From contig NZ_JACHJQ010000006.1 in assembly GCF_014203735.1 (NCBI RefSeq), forward strand, positions 381,698-445,697: DNA of 64,000 nucleotides, read 5' to 3'. The DNA is from Actinophytocola algeriensis. GTDB taxonomy: Bacteria > Actinomycetota > Actinomycetes > Mycobacteriales > Pseudonocardiaceae. Each line of letters begins with the position of its first letter. Positions within the stretch are counted from its first letter, which is position 1. Of this stretch, positions 16,399-25,557 are shown piece by piece. Position numbers and translations under genes: made by a program. The notes below the pieces were generated by a model. The model was not told where the DNA came from, made no database searches, and saw only the letters and a program-made list of their open reading frames with translations.

Positions 16399-17289
16399 GT
16401 GAGATTCAACGAGGGTGCGGACCTCGACACGTCGCAGGTCACCGATCAGCGGGGCATGGGCGGGCGCATCGCCGTGGGTGGTGGTGGGCTCGGCATTCTG
16501 GGGCTCGTCATCTACTTCGTGATCTCGCAGCTCGGCGGTGGGGGTGGTGCGGCGCTGCCGTCCGGGTTCGGGGACATCGGGCAGAACGAGCAGGTCGGGT
16601 CGTCGTCGCTCGCCGAGCGGTGTCAGACCGGGGCGGACGCGAACCGGGAGGCGGACTGCCGCGCGGTCGCGTTCATCAACTCCATCCAGAGCTACTGGAC
16701 CGGCACCCTCGACGGCTACCAGCCCGCCGAGACCAACTTCTTCTCCGGCGGTGTGCAGACCGGGTGCGGGAACGCGTCCTCGGCGGTCGGGCCGTTCTAC
16801 TGTCCCGCCGACAACGAGGTGTACATCGACCTCGGGTTCTTCCAGGAGCTGACCGACCGGTTCGGCGCGCAGGGCGGGCCGTTCGTCGAGGGGTACGTGC
16901 TGGCCCACGAGTACGGCCACCACGTGCAGAACCTCCTCGGCACCTCCAAGAACGTCGGCTCGGACACCGGGCCCACCTCGGGGTCGGTGCGTCTCGAGCT
17001 GCAGGCCGACTGCTACGCGGGCGCGTGGGCCAACCACGCCACCACCGCCCCGGACGCGGACGGCGAACCGCTGATCACCGAGGTCACGCAGGACGACATC
17101 GCCGCCGCGCTGGATGCCGCTTCCCGCATCGGGGACGACTACATCCAGAAGGAGCTGGGTGGCGGCAAGGTCGACACGACCCAGTTCAGCCACGGTTCCT
17201 CGGCGCAGCGCCAGAAGTGGTACACGATCGGCTACGACAGCGGTGACCCGAACCGCTGCGACACGTTCGCCACCGACGACCTCGGGTGA
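16399..17289 (+). CDS. Neutral zinc metallopeptidase (YpfJ family), membrane-anchored
   Basis: 296 residues from the GTG at 16399. The start VRFNEGADLDTSQV is the conserved family N terminus. A single membrane helix lies at about residues 28-48 (GGRIAVGGGGLGILGLVIYF). The zinc site is VLAHEYGHHVQNLLG near residue 170, with a downstream Glu ligand in LELQADCYAGAWANH. The catalytic domain should face outside. The family is widespread in bacteria but its substrates are unclear. The gene lies alone, preceded by the repeat element, with no strong ribosome site. Confidence 0.92.
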   Translation: MRFNEGADLDTSQVTDQRGMGGRIAVGGGGLGILGLVIYFVISQLGGGGGAALPSGFGDIGQNEQVGSSSLAERCQTGADANREADCRAVAFINSIQSYWTGTLDGYQPAETNFFSGGVQTGCGNASSAVGPFYCPADNEVYIDLGFFQELTDRFGAQGGPFVEGYVLAHEYGHHVQNLLGTSKNVGSDTGPTSGSVRLELQADCYAGAWANHATTAPDADGEPLITEVTQDDIAAALDAASRIGDDYIQKELGGGKVDTTQFSHGSSAQRQKWYTIGYDSGDPNRCDTFATDDLG

Positions 17290-17396
17290 TGCCCTGACGG
17301 ACGTCGCACGTCTCGGAGGGTGCTGCACGGCATTAGCCCGTCCGGACGTTGCCTCCTTGTGACCGGCTGGTTACAGTTGTGCCTACCCGGGTTATG

Positions 17397-17404
17397 AAAC
17401 GTTT
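17397..17404. promoter_or_regulatory. AAACGTTT palindrome before the rhamnosidase
   Basis: A perfect 8-bp AAACGTTT palindrome 41 bp upstream of the rhamnosidase start, with a central CG as in LacI-family operators. The regulator is not in the window; low-specificity call. Confidence 0.35.
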
Positions 17405-17444
17405 AAATCCCCTGCTCGTCGGTTCGCTCGGTGGGAGCCCTGCC

Positions 17445-20400
17445 ATGCCCCGGAACAGCCGTCGCTCGATCGTCGCCGTCCTCGTCTCGACACTCGTCCT
17501 CGCCGTCGTCGGTGTGCCGCCCTCGGCCACCGCCGCGCCACCCGATCTCGCCGGGGCGCACTGGATCTGGTTCCCGGAAGGGGATCCACGCGTCTCCGCG
17601 CCCGAGGGCCACCGCTACTTCCACACCACGTTCACCGTCGCGCCAGGTGCGGTCAGCGACGCCACCTTCGTCGTCACCGGCGACGACACCGTCGACGTGT
17701 GGCTCAACGGCACACCGCTCGCCGGTTCCCCGCGCCGGGACCACTCGTGGCGCCAGTCGATCGCGGTCGACCTGCGGCCCGCGCTCGTCGCGGGCACGAA
17801 CACGATCGCGGTCGCCGCGCGCAACACCTCCGCCTCCCCCGCCGGGGTGATCGGCCGCGGCCGGATCGCGACCGCGGGCGGGGTGACCGACCTCGTCACC
17901 GGCACCGCCTGGAAGGTGAGCCGCACCGCGGCCACCGGCTGGGAGAAGGGTGCGGGCTCCTGGTCGGCCGCCAAGGACCTCGGCGCGTACGGGGTCCCGC
18001 CGTGGAACCGGGACGTCGTAGCGCCGGACCTGGCCGTGGCGTCGGCACTGCAGGTCGCCAGCGGCACCGTGGAGCACCAGGCGAACCCGCTGGGTGTCGA
18101 CGCGGCGAAACCGCGGTTCGGCTGGCAGCTCACGGCCTCCGCCCCGCAGCAGCGGCAGGCCGGCTACCAGCTCACGGTGTCCGGCCCCCGGGGCCAGGTG
18201 TGGGACAGCGGCCGCGTCGTGTCCGGCACGCGGGCCGACGTGACCTACGGCGGACCCGCGCTCGCGCCGCTCACCCGCTACACGTGGCGGGTCCGCGTGT
18301 GGGACGGGCAGGGCCGCGCGGGCGGCTGGAGCCAGGAGTACTCGTTCGAGACCGCGCCCGGGGAGTGGACCGCGGACTTCATCGGGCAGCGGCCGGTCGC
18401 GCCTGGCCTGTCCGGCGCGAGCTGGATCTGGTACCCAGAAGGCGATCCGGTGGCCGGGGTGCCGCCGTCGACCCGCTACTTCCGGCACACGGTCCAGGTG
18501 CCGTCGGCGACCAGGGCCACGCTGGTGCTCACCGGTGACGACTCCGCGGACGTGTGGGTGAACGGCACGCAGGTCAGCACGTCGCCGCGGGTCACGGACT
18601 CGTGGAAGAACGCGGCGGTGGTCGACGTGCCGCTGTCCTCGGGCGCCAACGTGGTCGCGGTGCGCGCGGAGAACACCACCCAGTCCCCGGCGGGCGTGAT
18701 CGGCGCACTGGCCGTCCCGGGTGGCCAGACGGTGGTCACGAACGGGTCGTGGAAGGCTAGCCAGACCGGGCCGTCCGGCTGGGAGCGACCGGGGTTCGAC
18801 GACAGCGCGTGGCCTGCCGCGAGTGCGCTCGCCACGTACGGCAGCGGACCGTGGGGTTCGAATGTGCGGGTGGCGCAACCGGCACCGTTGCTGCGCAAGG
18901 GTTTCACCGTGGACAAGCCGGTCGCGAGCGCGCGTCTGACGACCACCGCGCTCGGCCTGCACGAGACCAGGCTCAACGGCCAACGCGTGGGCGAGGACGT
19001 ACTCGCTCCCGGGTGGACGGACTACCGCAAACGCTTGCAGTACAAGGTGTTCGACGTGACCGGCGACATCAGGCAGGGCGCGAACGCGCTCGGCGCGTGG
19101 CTGGGCAACGGCTGGTACTCCGGCAGCCTCGGCATGGCCGGCAACCAGTACTACGGCACGCAGCCGTGGTATTCGGCGCAGCTCGTGCTCACCCACACCG
19201 ACGGCACGACGACCGCGGTCGGGACCGACGACACGTGGAAGACGGCCGCGAGCCCGATCCGGTCCGACGACCTGTACCACGGCGAGACCTACGACGCGCG
19301 GCTCGCGGTGCCGGGATGGGACGGTCCCGGCTTCGACGACCGGACGTGGGCGGCGCCGGTCGTGCGCACCGACCCGCTGCCGAACCTGGTGTCCCAGGTG
19401 GACAACGGGGTGACCGTGCAGGAGGAGTTCCGGCCGGTCGCGATCACGCAGCCCAAGCCGGGGGTGTGGGTGTTCGACCTCGGCCAGAACTTCACCGGCT
19501 GGAACCGGCTCGCGGTGCGCGGCCCGGCGGGCACGACCGTCACCATGCGGCACGCGGAGGTGCTCAACCCCGACGGGACGATCTACACGGCGAACCTGCG
19601 GGCCGCGCAGGTCACCGACCGGTACACGCTCACCGGCACCGGCGCGGTGGAGACGTGGGAGCCGAGGTTCACCGTGCACGGCTACCGGTACGTCGAGGTC
19701 ACGGGCCTCACGGAGGCACCGACCGCGGACACGGTCACCGGCCGCGCGGCGTGGGCGTCCGGTGGGCAGCCGGGCACCTTGACGACGTCGAACCCGCTCG
19801 TGAACCAGTTGCAGCACAACATCCTCTGGGGCACGCGGTCCAACATGCTGTCGATCCCGACCGACTGCCCGCAGCGCGACGAGCGGCTCGGGTGGACCGG
19901 CGACATCGCGATCTTCGCCGGCACGTCGACGTTCAACCTGGCCGCGCACAACTTCCTCGGGAAGTTCGCCGACGACCTCGTCGACGCGCAGCGCGCGGAC
20001 GGCGCGTACACCGACGTGGTGCCCGCGGTGATCGACGGCGCCGGCCGCGCGGGCTGGGGTGACGCGGGGGTGGTCGTGCCGTACACGCTGTGGCAGCGGT
20101 ACGGCGACACGGCCGTGATCGACGAGCACTTCGCGGCGATGGCGAAGTGGGTCGACTACCTGCGGGCCACGTCCGGCGCGGACCTGATCCGGAACCAGTG
20201 GACGTACGGGGACTGGCTCAACGTCAACGACAACACCGCGCAGGACGTGCTGTCGACGGCGTTCTTCTCGTGGTCGGCACGGCTGGTGTCGCGCATGGCG
20301 GCGGCGACCGGGCGCACCGCCGAGGCCGCGTCGTACGGTCGCCTCGCCGACGACGTCGCGGCCGCGTTCACCAACCGGTTCGTCGCCGCGGACGGCACGG

Positions 20401-21059
20401 TCGGGTCGAACACGCAGACCGGTTACGTGCTGGCGCTGGCGTTCGAGCTGCTGCCGCCGTCGCTGCGCCAGCCGGCGGCGGACAAGCTGGCGGCGAAGGT
20501 CGCCGCGACCGGCGGCCACCTGTCGGTCGGCTTCCTCGGGGTGGAGAACCTGCTGCCGGTGCTGGCCGACCACGGGCACGCCGACACGGCGTACGAGATC
20601 CTGCTGCAGCCGGACTTCCCCGGCTGGGGCTACATGCAGGGCCGCGGCGCCACGACGATCTGGGAGCGGTGGGACGGCATCCGGCCGGACGGTTCGTTCA
20701 ACGATCCGGGCATGAACTCGTTCAACCACTACGGCCTCGGCTCGGTCGGCGACTTCCTGTACCGGCAGGTCGGCGGCCTCGCCCCGGCGAGCCCCGGCTA
20801 CGAGTCGCTGCTGATCGCCCCACGGCCGGGCGGCGGTCTGACGTCGGCGAGCGCCGCGTACGAGACCCCGCACGGTGTGGCGAAGAGCGACTGGTCGCGC
20901 TCGGGCGACCGGTTCACGCTGCGGGTCACGGTCCCGACGGGCACGTCGGCGACGGTACGGGTACCGGGCACGGTGACGTCGTACCCACCGGAGGCAGTGC
21001 CCACAGAGGACGGTTTCCACGTCCCGGCGGGGAGCTACACGTTCACGGCCACCATGTGA
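17445..21059 (+). CDS. Secreted GH78 alpha-L-rhamnosidase
   Basis: 1204 residues from the ATG at 17445 (GGGAG upstream). Residues 1-32 are a signal peptide. Two related beta-sandwich modules follow, beginning AGAHWIWFPEGDPR (about 42) and GASWIWYPEGDPVAG (about 325), each with a DDTVDVWLNG/DDSADVWVNG core, with a Ig-like rhamnosidase N region between them. The (alpha/alpha)6 catalytic barrel carries SIPTDCPQRDERLGWTGDIA near residue 805 and RGATTIWERWDG near 1068, both diagnostic for GH78. It releases terminal L-rhamnose from rhamnogalacturonan or plant glycosides. It converges on the second SGNH esterase with only 9 bp between stops. An upstream ATG at 17349 is disfavoured. Confidence 0.95.
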   Translation: MPRNSRRSIVAVLVSTLVLAVVGVPPSATAAPPDLAGAHWIWFPEGDPRVSAPEGHRYFHTTFTVAPGAVSDATFVVTGDDTVDVWLNGTPLAGSPRRDHSWRQSIAVDLRPALVAGTNTIAVAARNTSASPAGVIGRGRIATAGGVTDLVTGTAWKVSRTAATGWEKGAGSWSAAKDLGAYGVPPWNRDVVAPDLAVASALQVASGTVEHQANPLGVDAAKPRFGWQLTASAPQQRQAGYQLTVSGPRGQVWDSGRVVSGTRADVTYGGPALAPLTRYTWRVRVWDGQGRAGGWSQEYSFETAPGEWTADFIGQRPVAPGLSGASWIWYPEGDPVAGVPPSTRYFRHTVQVPSATRATLVLTGDDSADVWVNGTQVSTSPRVTDSWKNAAVVDVPLSSGANVVAVRAENTTQSPAGVIGALAVPGGQTVVTNGSWKASQTGPSGWERPGFDDSAWPAASALATYGSGPWGSNVRVAQPAPLLRKGFTVDKPVASARLTTTALGLHETRLNGQRVGEDVLAPGWTDYRKRLQYKVFDVTGDIRQGANALGAWLGNGWYSGSLGMAGNQYYGTQPWYSAQLVLTHTDGTTTAVGTDDTWKTAASPIRSDDLYHGETYDARLAVPGWDGPGFDDRTWAAPVVRTDPLPNLVSQVDNGVTVQEEFRPVAITQPKPGVWVFDLGQNFTGWNRLAVRGPAGTTVTMRHAEVLNPDGTIYTANLRAAQVTDRYTLTGTGAVETWEPRFTVHGYRYVEVTGLTEAPTADTVTGRAAWASGGQPGTLTTSNPLVNQLQHNILWGTRSNMLSIPTDCPQRDERLGWTGDIAIFAGTSTFNLAAHNFLGKFADDLVDAQRADGAYTDVVPAVIDGAGRAGWGDAGVVVPYTLWQRYGDTAVIDEHFAAMAKWVDYLRATSGADLIRNQWTYGDWLNVNDNTAQDVLSTAFFSWSARLVSRMAAATGRTAEAASYGRLADDVAAAFTNRFVAADGTVGSNTQTGYVLALAFELLPPSLRQPAADKLAAKVAATGGHLSVGFLGVENLLPVLADHGHADTAYEILLQPDFPGWGYMQGRGATTIWERWDGIRPDGSFNDPGMNSFNHYGLGSVGDFLYRQVGGLAPASPGYESLLIAPRPGGGLTSASAAYETPHGVAKSDWSRSGDRFTLRVTVPTGTSATVRVPGTVTSYPPEAVPTEDGFHVPAGSYTFTATM

Positions 21060-21068
21060 GCGACCACG

Positions 21069-22352
21069 TCAGCGGAACAGCCTGGCCGGGACCGCGTCCG
21101 CGAGGGCGCGGTACCCGGTCGGGTTGAGGTGGAGGTGGTCGCCGGTGTCGTAGGCCGGGAGGAGCCGGCGCGGGGTGGCCGGGTCGCGCACGGCCCTGTC
21201 GAAGTCGATGACGGCGTCGAAGACGCGGCTGGTGCGGATCCAGTGGTTCACCTTCTGCCGCGCGGCTTCGCGCAGGCCCGCCGGGTCGTCGTAGGAGGTG
21301 TTGCCGCCGATCGGGGTCACCGTCGCGCCGAAGACCTCGATGCCCTGCGCGTGGGCGCGGACCACGATCTGTTCGAACGCCGCGATCAGGTCGGCCGCGA
21401 CCTGTTGCTGCGCCTCGGGAGTGGCGGGCGCGGTGCCGATGTCGTTGACGCCCTCGAAGACGATCAACCACTCGACGCCGCTCTGCGCGAGCACGTCCCG
21501 GTCGAGGCGGGCGAGTGCGTTGGGACCCAGCCCGTCGTTGAGCACGCGGTTGCCGCCCGCCGCCTGGTTGTGCACGGGCAGGTGCCGGACCCGGTCGGCG
21601 AACTGGTCGGGCCAGCGGTCGTTGCCGTTGGTGGTGGAGCCGCGGCCGTCGGTCAGCGAGTCGCCGAGCATGACCACGCCCTCGGTGCCGCGCGCGGCGA
21701 GCACCTCGACGCCGGACAGGAAGTACCAGTGGTCCGTCGGGGTCGCGCCCGGCAGGTCGGCGTCGCCGACGTGGTTACCCGCCACCAGGTGCGAGGTGGT
21801 CCGGGAGCCCGGGTGCGACGTGATGTCGTTCGACGCCTGACCGCTCTGGAGGTACACGGTGACGGTCAGGTTCGTCCGCGGCGCCACGGGGAACGCGAGC
21901 GGATCGGACACCACCTGCGCCCCGACGGGGATCGTGGTCGCGACGCGCCCGTTGAACGTGACTGGCCGCGCCGACCCCGGCTCGATGGCCGCCACCCCGG
22001 CACGGCCACCGGCGGGTACCGCCACCGACGCGGCGGTGATCGGCAGCGCGGTGCCGCCGAACGCGTTGGAGAACCGCAGGCGCAGGTGCGGCCCGCCGAC
22101 CGTCACACGCACGGTCTGGCGCAGCGTCGTGTCCGCCATGACGAGCCCGTCCTGCGTGAACGGTGGCGGCGGCATGTTCCCCGGCTCGGTGAGCTGCGGC
22201 ATCGACGTCCAGGTATTGACCCAGTTCCCCGCCGCGACCGGTGATCCGGCGGCCGGTGACGCCCCGATCCCTGCCGCCCCGATCCCTTGTGCCGCACCGA
22301 GAAGCGCGGCCACCAGCACGCCGACGAGGCCGACGACAACGCGCCCGCGCAT
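21069..22352 (-). CDS. Secreted SGNH/GDSL hydrolase, paralog of 11476-12732
   Basis: 427 residues from the ATG at 22352, with GGGAGG 5 nt upstream. Residues 1-38 form an Ala/Gly-rich signal peptide. The N-terminal beta domain (NWVNTWTSMPQLTEPGNMPP) and the SGNH blocks match the paralog: VVMLGDSLTDGRGS, AAGGNRVL, FEGVNDIGTAP and DHLHLNPTGY. It likely removes acetyl or other esters from pectic polysaccharide so that the convergent GH78 and nearby GH28 can act. Its stop is 9 bp from the rhamnosidase stop. Confidence 0.92.
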   Translation of the reverse strand: MRGRVVVGLVGVLVAALLGAAQGIGAAGIGASPAAGSPVAAGNWVNTWTSMPQLTEPGNMPPPPFTQDGLVMADTTLRQTVRVTVGGPHLRLRFSNAFGGTALPITAASVAVPAGGRAGVAAIEPGSARPVTFNGRVATTIPVGAQVVSDPLAFPVAPRTNLTVTVYLQSGQASNDITSHPGSRTTSHLVAGNHVGDADLPGATPTDHWYFLSGVEVLAARGTEGVVMLGDSLTDGRGSTTNGNDRWPDQFADRVRHLPVHNQAAGGNRVLNDGLGPNALARLDRDVLAQSGVEWLIVFEGVNDIGTAPATPEAQQQVAADLIAAFEQIVVRAHAQGIEVFGATVTPIGGNTSYDDPAGLREAARQKVNHWIRTSRVFDAVIDFDRAVRDPATPRRLLPAYDTGDHLHLNPTGYRALADAVPARLFR

Positions 22353-22365
22353 ACGCCCTCCCGAA

Positions 22366-22491
22366 TTCCGAAATTATCGGAAATGCACCGCTTACGCGAA
22401 GACGATATTCGCTCCGCAAGCTCCGCTCAGAACGTTAGGGCAAACTACAATTTCGGGTCAACAAAAAGAATTCTGGAAGTTTCGACATTCC
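22366..22491 (-). promoter_or_regulatory. Promoter and palindromes for the second SGNH gene
   Basis: On the minus strand TTGACC (22461-22456) and TAACGT (22437-22432), 18 bp apart, form a plausible promoter. A TTCCGA-N5-TCGGAA dyad lies at 22366-22382 close to the start codon. Upstream at 22468-22491 (plus strand) GAATTCTGGAAGTTTCGACA and TTCC closely match the nested operator ahead of the deacetylase operon (AATTCCGGAAGTTTCGAAAC on its minus strand). The shared motif suggests one regulator for both SGNH genes. Confidence 0.6.
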
Positions 22492-22740
22492 TCAGACCGC
22501 CGACGACCGGCGCACGGCGGCGTCGATCAGGTCGTGGGCGTCCTGTTCGCTGAAGATGCCGGGCAGCGTCAGCCGCTCGACGATGAGCCAGTTGAGCGCG
22601 AGGTACAGGAGCACCACCGAGGTCGAGTCGCCGGGCAGGCCCGACGCGGCGTGGTGGCCGATGTTGGCGTCGATGTCCTCGCGGATGCGCTTGGTCAGCA
22701 CCTCGCGCAACTCCGGCCGCCGGGTGGACGCTCCCCACCC
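22492..22740 (-). pseudogene. 3' fragment of a TetR-family regulator
   Basis: The frame reads RPELREVLTKRIREDIDANI, then a stretch ending LALNWLIVERLTLPGIFSEQ DAHDLIDAAV at the stop, a typical TetR C-terminal ligand domain end. The helix-turn-helix half is missing: the frame runs at about 22740 straight into another gene fragment on the plus strand. Only about 80 residues of an expected 190-200 remain. Confidence 0.6.
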
Positions 22741-22742
22741 AC

Positions 22743-22985
22743 GTGCGCAAGCTCGTCGGCCTCGACGGCACGCCCAACAAGGCCTTCGACACGCTGGTCA
22801 TGGGCCGGCGGCAGACTCGCCGGCGCGCTGCTGGGGAGATCGACGAGATCCTCAAGAGCTACCCGGTCGTGGCGGGCGCCGGCATCCCGATGGTCGCCGA
22901 CGGGTTCAGCCCCACCGGGTGCACACCGACCCAGCGGGAGACCTTCGACAACGGCGCGCAGGTCACGTGGCTCACGCGGTCCTAG
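22743..22985 (+). pseudogene. Dihydrofolate reductase-like (RibD C-terminal) gene with deleted middle
   Basis: From a GTG at 22743 the 80-residue frame reads RKLVGLDGTPNKAFDTLVMG, then jumps to GEIDEILKSYPVVAGAGIPM and VADGFSPTGCTPTQRETFDN GAQVTWLTRS. Start and end match actinomycete dihydrofolate reductase family proteins (normally about 180-200 residues), but the NADPH-binding middle is gone. It is read as an internally deleted relic; expression of a short protein cannot be excluded. Confidence 0.65.
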
Positions 22986-22986
22986 C

Positions 22987-24684
22987 TCACGATGGCACGG
23001 CGCCGAGTCGCAACCGCCGGTGCGCGGCCATGCGGACCGGTGAGTTGACCGCGCCGTAGCCCGCGTAGCCGCCGATCCGCTGAACGATCTCGAAGAACAC
23101 GCGGCCGCCGAGGATGTGCGTGTAGAAGTGCAGGTACTCGCCGTCGTCGTCGCGGTCGTACAGGATCGAGGAGGCACGCAGGTCGTCGAGGCGGGGCGGG
23201 GCGAGGCGGGCGTCGAGGTCGTCGTAGTAGTTGTCGCCGATCTCGAGGAGTTTCGCGCCCGCCGCCCGCATCGCGTCCGCCGCGGCCAGCGCGTCCGGGG
23301 TGGTGAACGCGATGTGCTGCGGGTCGGGCACCGCGGGTGCCCAGTCGCCGCGACGCAGCATCGCGACGTTGTGCGCCACGCGGACCCGGCCCCCCGCGTC
23401 GATCGCGGAACGGCTGCGGACCAGGCCGAACGGCGCCGCGAACTCCGCCTCCGGTTCCGGGCGCAGTCCCAGCACCGCGCGGTAGAACAGCGCCGTCTGG
23501 TCCACGTCGTCGAAGGGCGCGGACAGCGACACGTGGTCGATGCCGGTCAGCAGCCCGTCCTCGACGACCGGGGGGAGGCCGGCTTCGAACGCGAGCGCGG
23601 TGCCGTCCGGCGCGGCCACCGCGCCACCCGGGAGCGGTCGCGCCAGCAGGCTTTCCGCGCGGCGCCGGGAGTCGTCGGGGGACGTGCTCACGACACCGAC
23701 CGTCGCGATGCGGGTGTCGTCACCGGCGCGCAACCGCAGTGCCGCGCCGCCCTGGCGCCACACGTCGTCGCCGGTGCGGCGGAAACCCAGCGCTGCCACC
23801 GTTTCCTCGGCGTCCCGGGAGACCACCTCGGCGAACGCGTACCCGTCGAGCGGTGGCGCGGCCGGCAGGTCGCCAAGGCCGACCTCCTCCCGCAGCACGA
23901 GCAGCGACCGCAGCGCGTCGACCGCGGTGCGGTTCGGGTCGGCCTGGCGGAACACGTCGTTGAAGACCTCGAGCGACAGCGGCCCCGCGTACCCGGTGCC
24001 GAGCACGAGCCGCACGAACTCCGGGAGGTCGAACGCGCCCTGCCCGGGGAACAGCCGGTGGTGGCGGCTCCACTGCAGCACGTCCATGCGCAGCCGCGGC
24101 GCGTCGGCCAGCTGCAGGAAGAACAGCTTCTCCCCCGGGATCACGCGGATGCCGGCCGGGTCGCTGCCGCGCGAGAGCACGTGGAAGCTGTCCAGGCACA
24201 GCCCGAGCGCGGGGTGGTCCGCGCGACGCACGATCCGCCACGAGTGGTCGTACGTGTTCACGAAACGGCCCCAGGCAAGAGCTTCGTACGCGATCCGGAT
24301 GCCGCGCTCCGCCGCGCGGTCCGCGAGCAGGTGCAGCTGCTCGGCGGCGAGGTCGTCGTCGTCCACCGCGTCGCGGGACACCGACGAGCACACGAGCATC
24401 GTGTCCGCGCCCAGCTCGGCCATCACGTCGAACTTGTGCTCCGCGCGGCGCAGGTTGGCGGCGAGCACGTCCGGCGGCACCGCCTCGAAGTCGCGGAAGG
24501 GCTGGTACAGGTCGATCGTGAGGCCGAGGTCCGCGCACCGGTCGCGGATCCCTTTCGGTGACCACGGTGAGACGACCAGGTCGTTCTCGAAGATCTCGAC
24601 CCCGTCGAAGCCCGCGGCGGCGACGGCGGCGAGCTTGTCGTCGAGCGTGCCGGACAGGCACACGGTCGCGATGCCCAGTTTCAC
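22987..24684 (-). CDS. qsuB: Bifunctional 3-dehydroshikimate dehydratase / HPPD-like protein
   Basis: 565 residues from the GTG at 24684 (GGAGG upstream), overlapping the aroE stop by 4 nt. Residues 1-270 are a sugar-isomerase-like TIM barrel with the metal ligands of the AsbF/QsuB type: Glu in IAYEALAWGRF, Asp and His in LGLCLDSFHVLSRG, Gln in FFLQLADAPR, Glu in LSLEVFND. This domain dehydrates 3-dehydroshikimate to protocatechuate. Residues about 275-565 are an HPPD-like VOC domain with His in GIDHVSLSAPF, His in PQHIAFTTPD and Glu in FFEIVQRIGGYAGYG; in known QsuB proteins this half is not a proven dioxygenase. Operon with aroE. Confidence 0.93.
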   Translation of the reverse strand: MKLGIATVCLSGTLDDKLAAVAAAGFDGVEIFENDLVVSPWSPKGIRDRCADLGLTIDLYQPFRDFEAVPPDVLAANLRRAEHKFDVMAELGADTMLVCSSVSRDAVDDDDLAAEQLHLLADRAAERGIRIAYEALAWGRFVNTYDHSWRIVRRADHPALGLCLDSFHVLSRGSDPAGIRVIPGEKLFFLQLADAPRLRMDVLQWSRHHRLFPGQGAFDLPEFVRLVLGTGYAGPLSLEVFNDVFRQADPNRTAVDALRSLLVLREEVGLGDLPAAPPLDGYAFAEVVSRDAEETVAALGFRRTGDDVWRQGGAALRLRAGDDTRIATVGVVSTSPDDSRRRAESLLARPLPGGAVAAPDGTALAFEAGLPPVVEDGLLTGIDHVSLSAPFDDVDQTALFYRAVLGLRPEPEAEFAAPFGLVRSRSAIDAGGRVRVAHNVAMLRRGDWAPAVPDPQHIAFTTPDALAAADAMRAAGAKLLEIGDNYYDDLDARLAPPRLDDLRASSILYDRDDDGEYLHFYTHILGGRVFFEIVQRIGGYAGYGAVNSPVRMAAHRRLRLGAVPS

Positions 24685-25508
24685 TGGCGCACCTCCAGCG
24701 TGTCGAAGAACCGCAGCATCCGGTCGGCGTCCGGGGTGCGGCCGGTGAACAGGCGGAACGCGTCCGCGGCCTGGAAGACCGCCATCCGGCCGCCGTCGAG
24801 CACGCGGCAGCCACGCGCGCGGGCGGTCTCGACGAGCGCGGTGGTCAGCGGCCGGTAGACCACGTCGGCGACCCACAAGGATGAGGCGAGCAATTCAGCC
24901 GGCAGTGGCAGGCCGGGGTGGGCGTCCATGCCGGTCGGGGTGGCGTGAACGAGCCCGTCGGCGTGCGCGATGGCGTCCTCGATCGAGCCGCCGGTCGTGG
25001 CGCGGTCCCCCAGCCGGGCGACCAGGCTGGCGGCGCGGGCTTCGTCGCGGTCGAAGACGGTGATCCGGGAGGTGCCGAGCGCGTGCGCGCACGCCGCACC
25101 CGCACCGCCCGCGCCGAGGATGACCACGTGTCCGAGTCTCACGTCCGGCAGCCCGGAGTGCATGGCACGCGCGAAGCCGGTGGTGTCGGTGTTGTGGCCG
25201 ATGGCCGTGCCATCGCGGAAGACCACGGTGTTCACGGCACCGAGCGCGGCGGCGGTGGCGTCCAGCTCGTCGAGGTGCGGGAGCACCAGCTGCTTGCACG
25301 GGTGGGTGACGTTGAGGCCGTCGTAGCCCGCGAGGCGAGCGGCGGCGAGGAGGTCGCCGACCTGCTCGGGTGGCAGACCGAGGTCATCGAGGTCGAGGCG
25401 CCGGTAGAGGTAGCGGAGCCCGAGCAGGTCGGCCTCGCGCTCGTGCAGCGCGGGGCTCAGCGAGGGACCGATGCCCGTGCCGACGAGACCGACGAGGTAG
25501 CTGTCCAC
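24681..25508 (-). CDS. aroE: Quinate/shikimate dehydrogenase (AroE family)
   Basis: 275 residues from the GTG at 25508. It has GPSLSPALHEREADLLGLRY (substrate side), the catalytic Lys motif NVTHPCKQLV, the Asp of GHNTDTTGFARAM, and the nucleotide loop ILGAGGAGAACAHAL. The Arg-rich start YLYRRLDL resembles NAD-dependent quinate/shikimate dehydrogenases of Corynebacterium rather than the biosynthetic AroE. It oxidises shikimate (or quinate) to the 3-dehydro compound, the substrate of the downstream dehydratase. No ribosome site is visible; TACGTT ends 7 nt before the start, suggesting a leaderless mRNA. Confidence 0.92.
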   Translation of the reverse strand: MDSYLVGLVGTGIGPSLSPALHEREADLLGLRYLYRRLDLDDLGLPPEQVGDLLAAARLAGYDGLNVTHPCKQLVLPHLDELDATAAALGAVNTVVFRDGTAIGHNTDTTGFARAMHSGLPDVRLGHVVILGAGGAGAACAHALGTSRITVFDRDEARAASLVARLGDRATTGGSIEDAIAHADGLVHATPTGMDAHPGLPLPAELLASSLWVADVVYRPLTTALVETARARGCRVLDGGRMAVFQAADAFRLFTGRTPDADRMLRFFDTLEVRQ

Positions 25509-25557
25509 GCTAATTAACGTACCAGATAGTTAGTTACGTTCGCGCTACATTGGGCAG
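25509..25557. promoter_or_regulatory. Divergent, probably leaderless promoters with TetR operator
   Basis: Only 49 bp separate the divergent GTG starts of aroE and the TetR gene. TACATT (25546-25551) ends 6 nt before the TetR GTG, and on the minus strand TACGTT ends 7 nt before the aroE GTG; neither has a ribosome site, so both messages may start at the initiation codon. The sequence AACGTACCAGATAGTT (25516-25531) recurs in altered form in the MFS promoter, so it is the likely operator. Confidence 0.6.

Noticed and set aside
17403-21020. 1205-codon open frame on the minus strand
   Set aside because: Antisense shadow of the GH78 gene; low-complexity Arg-rich composition.
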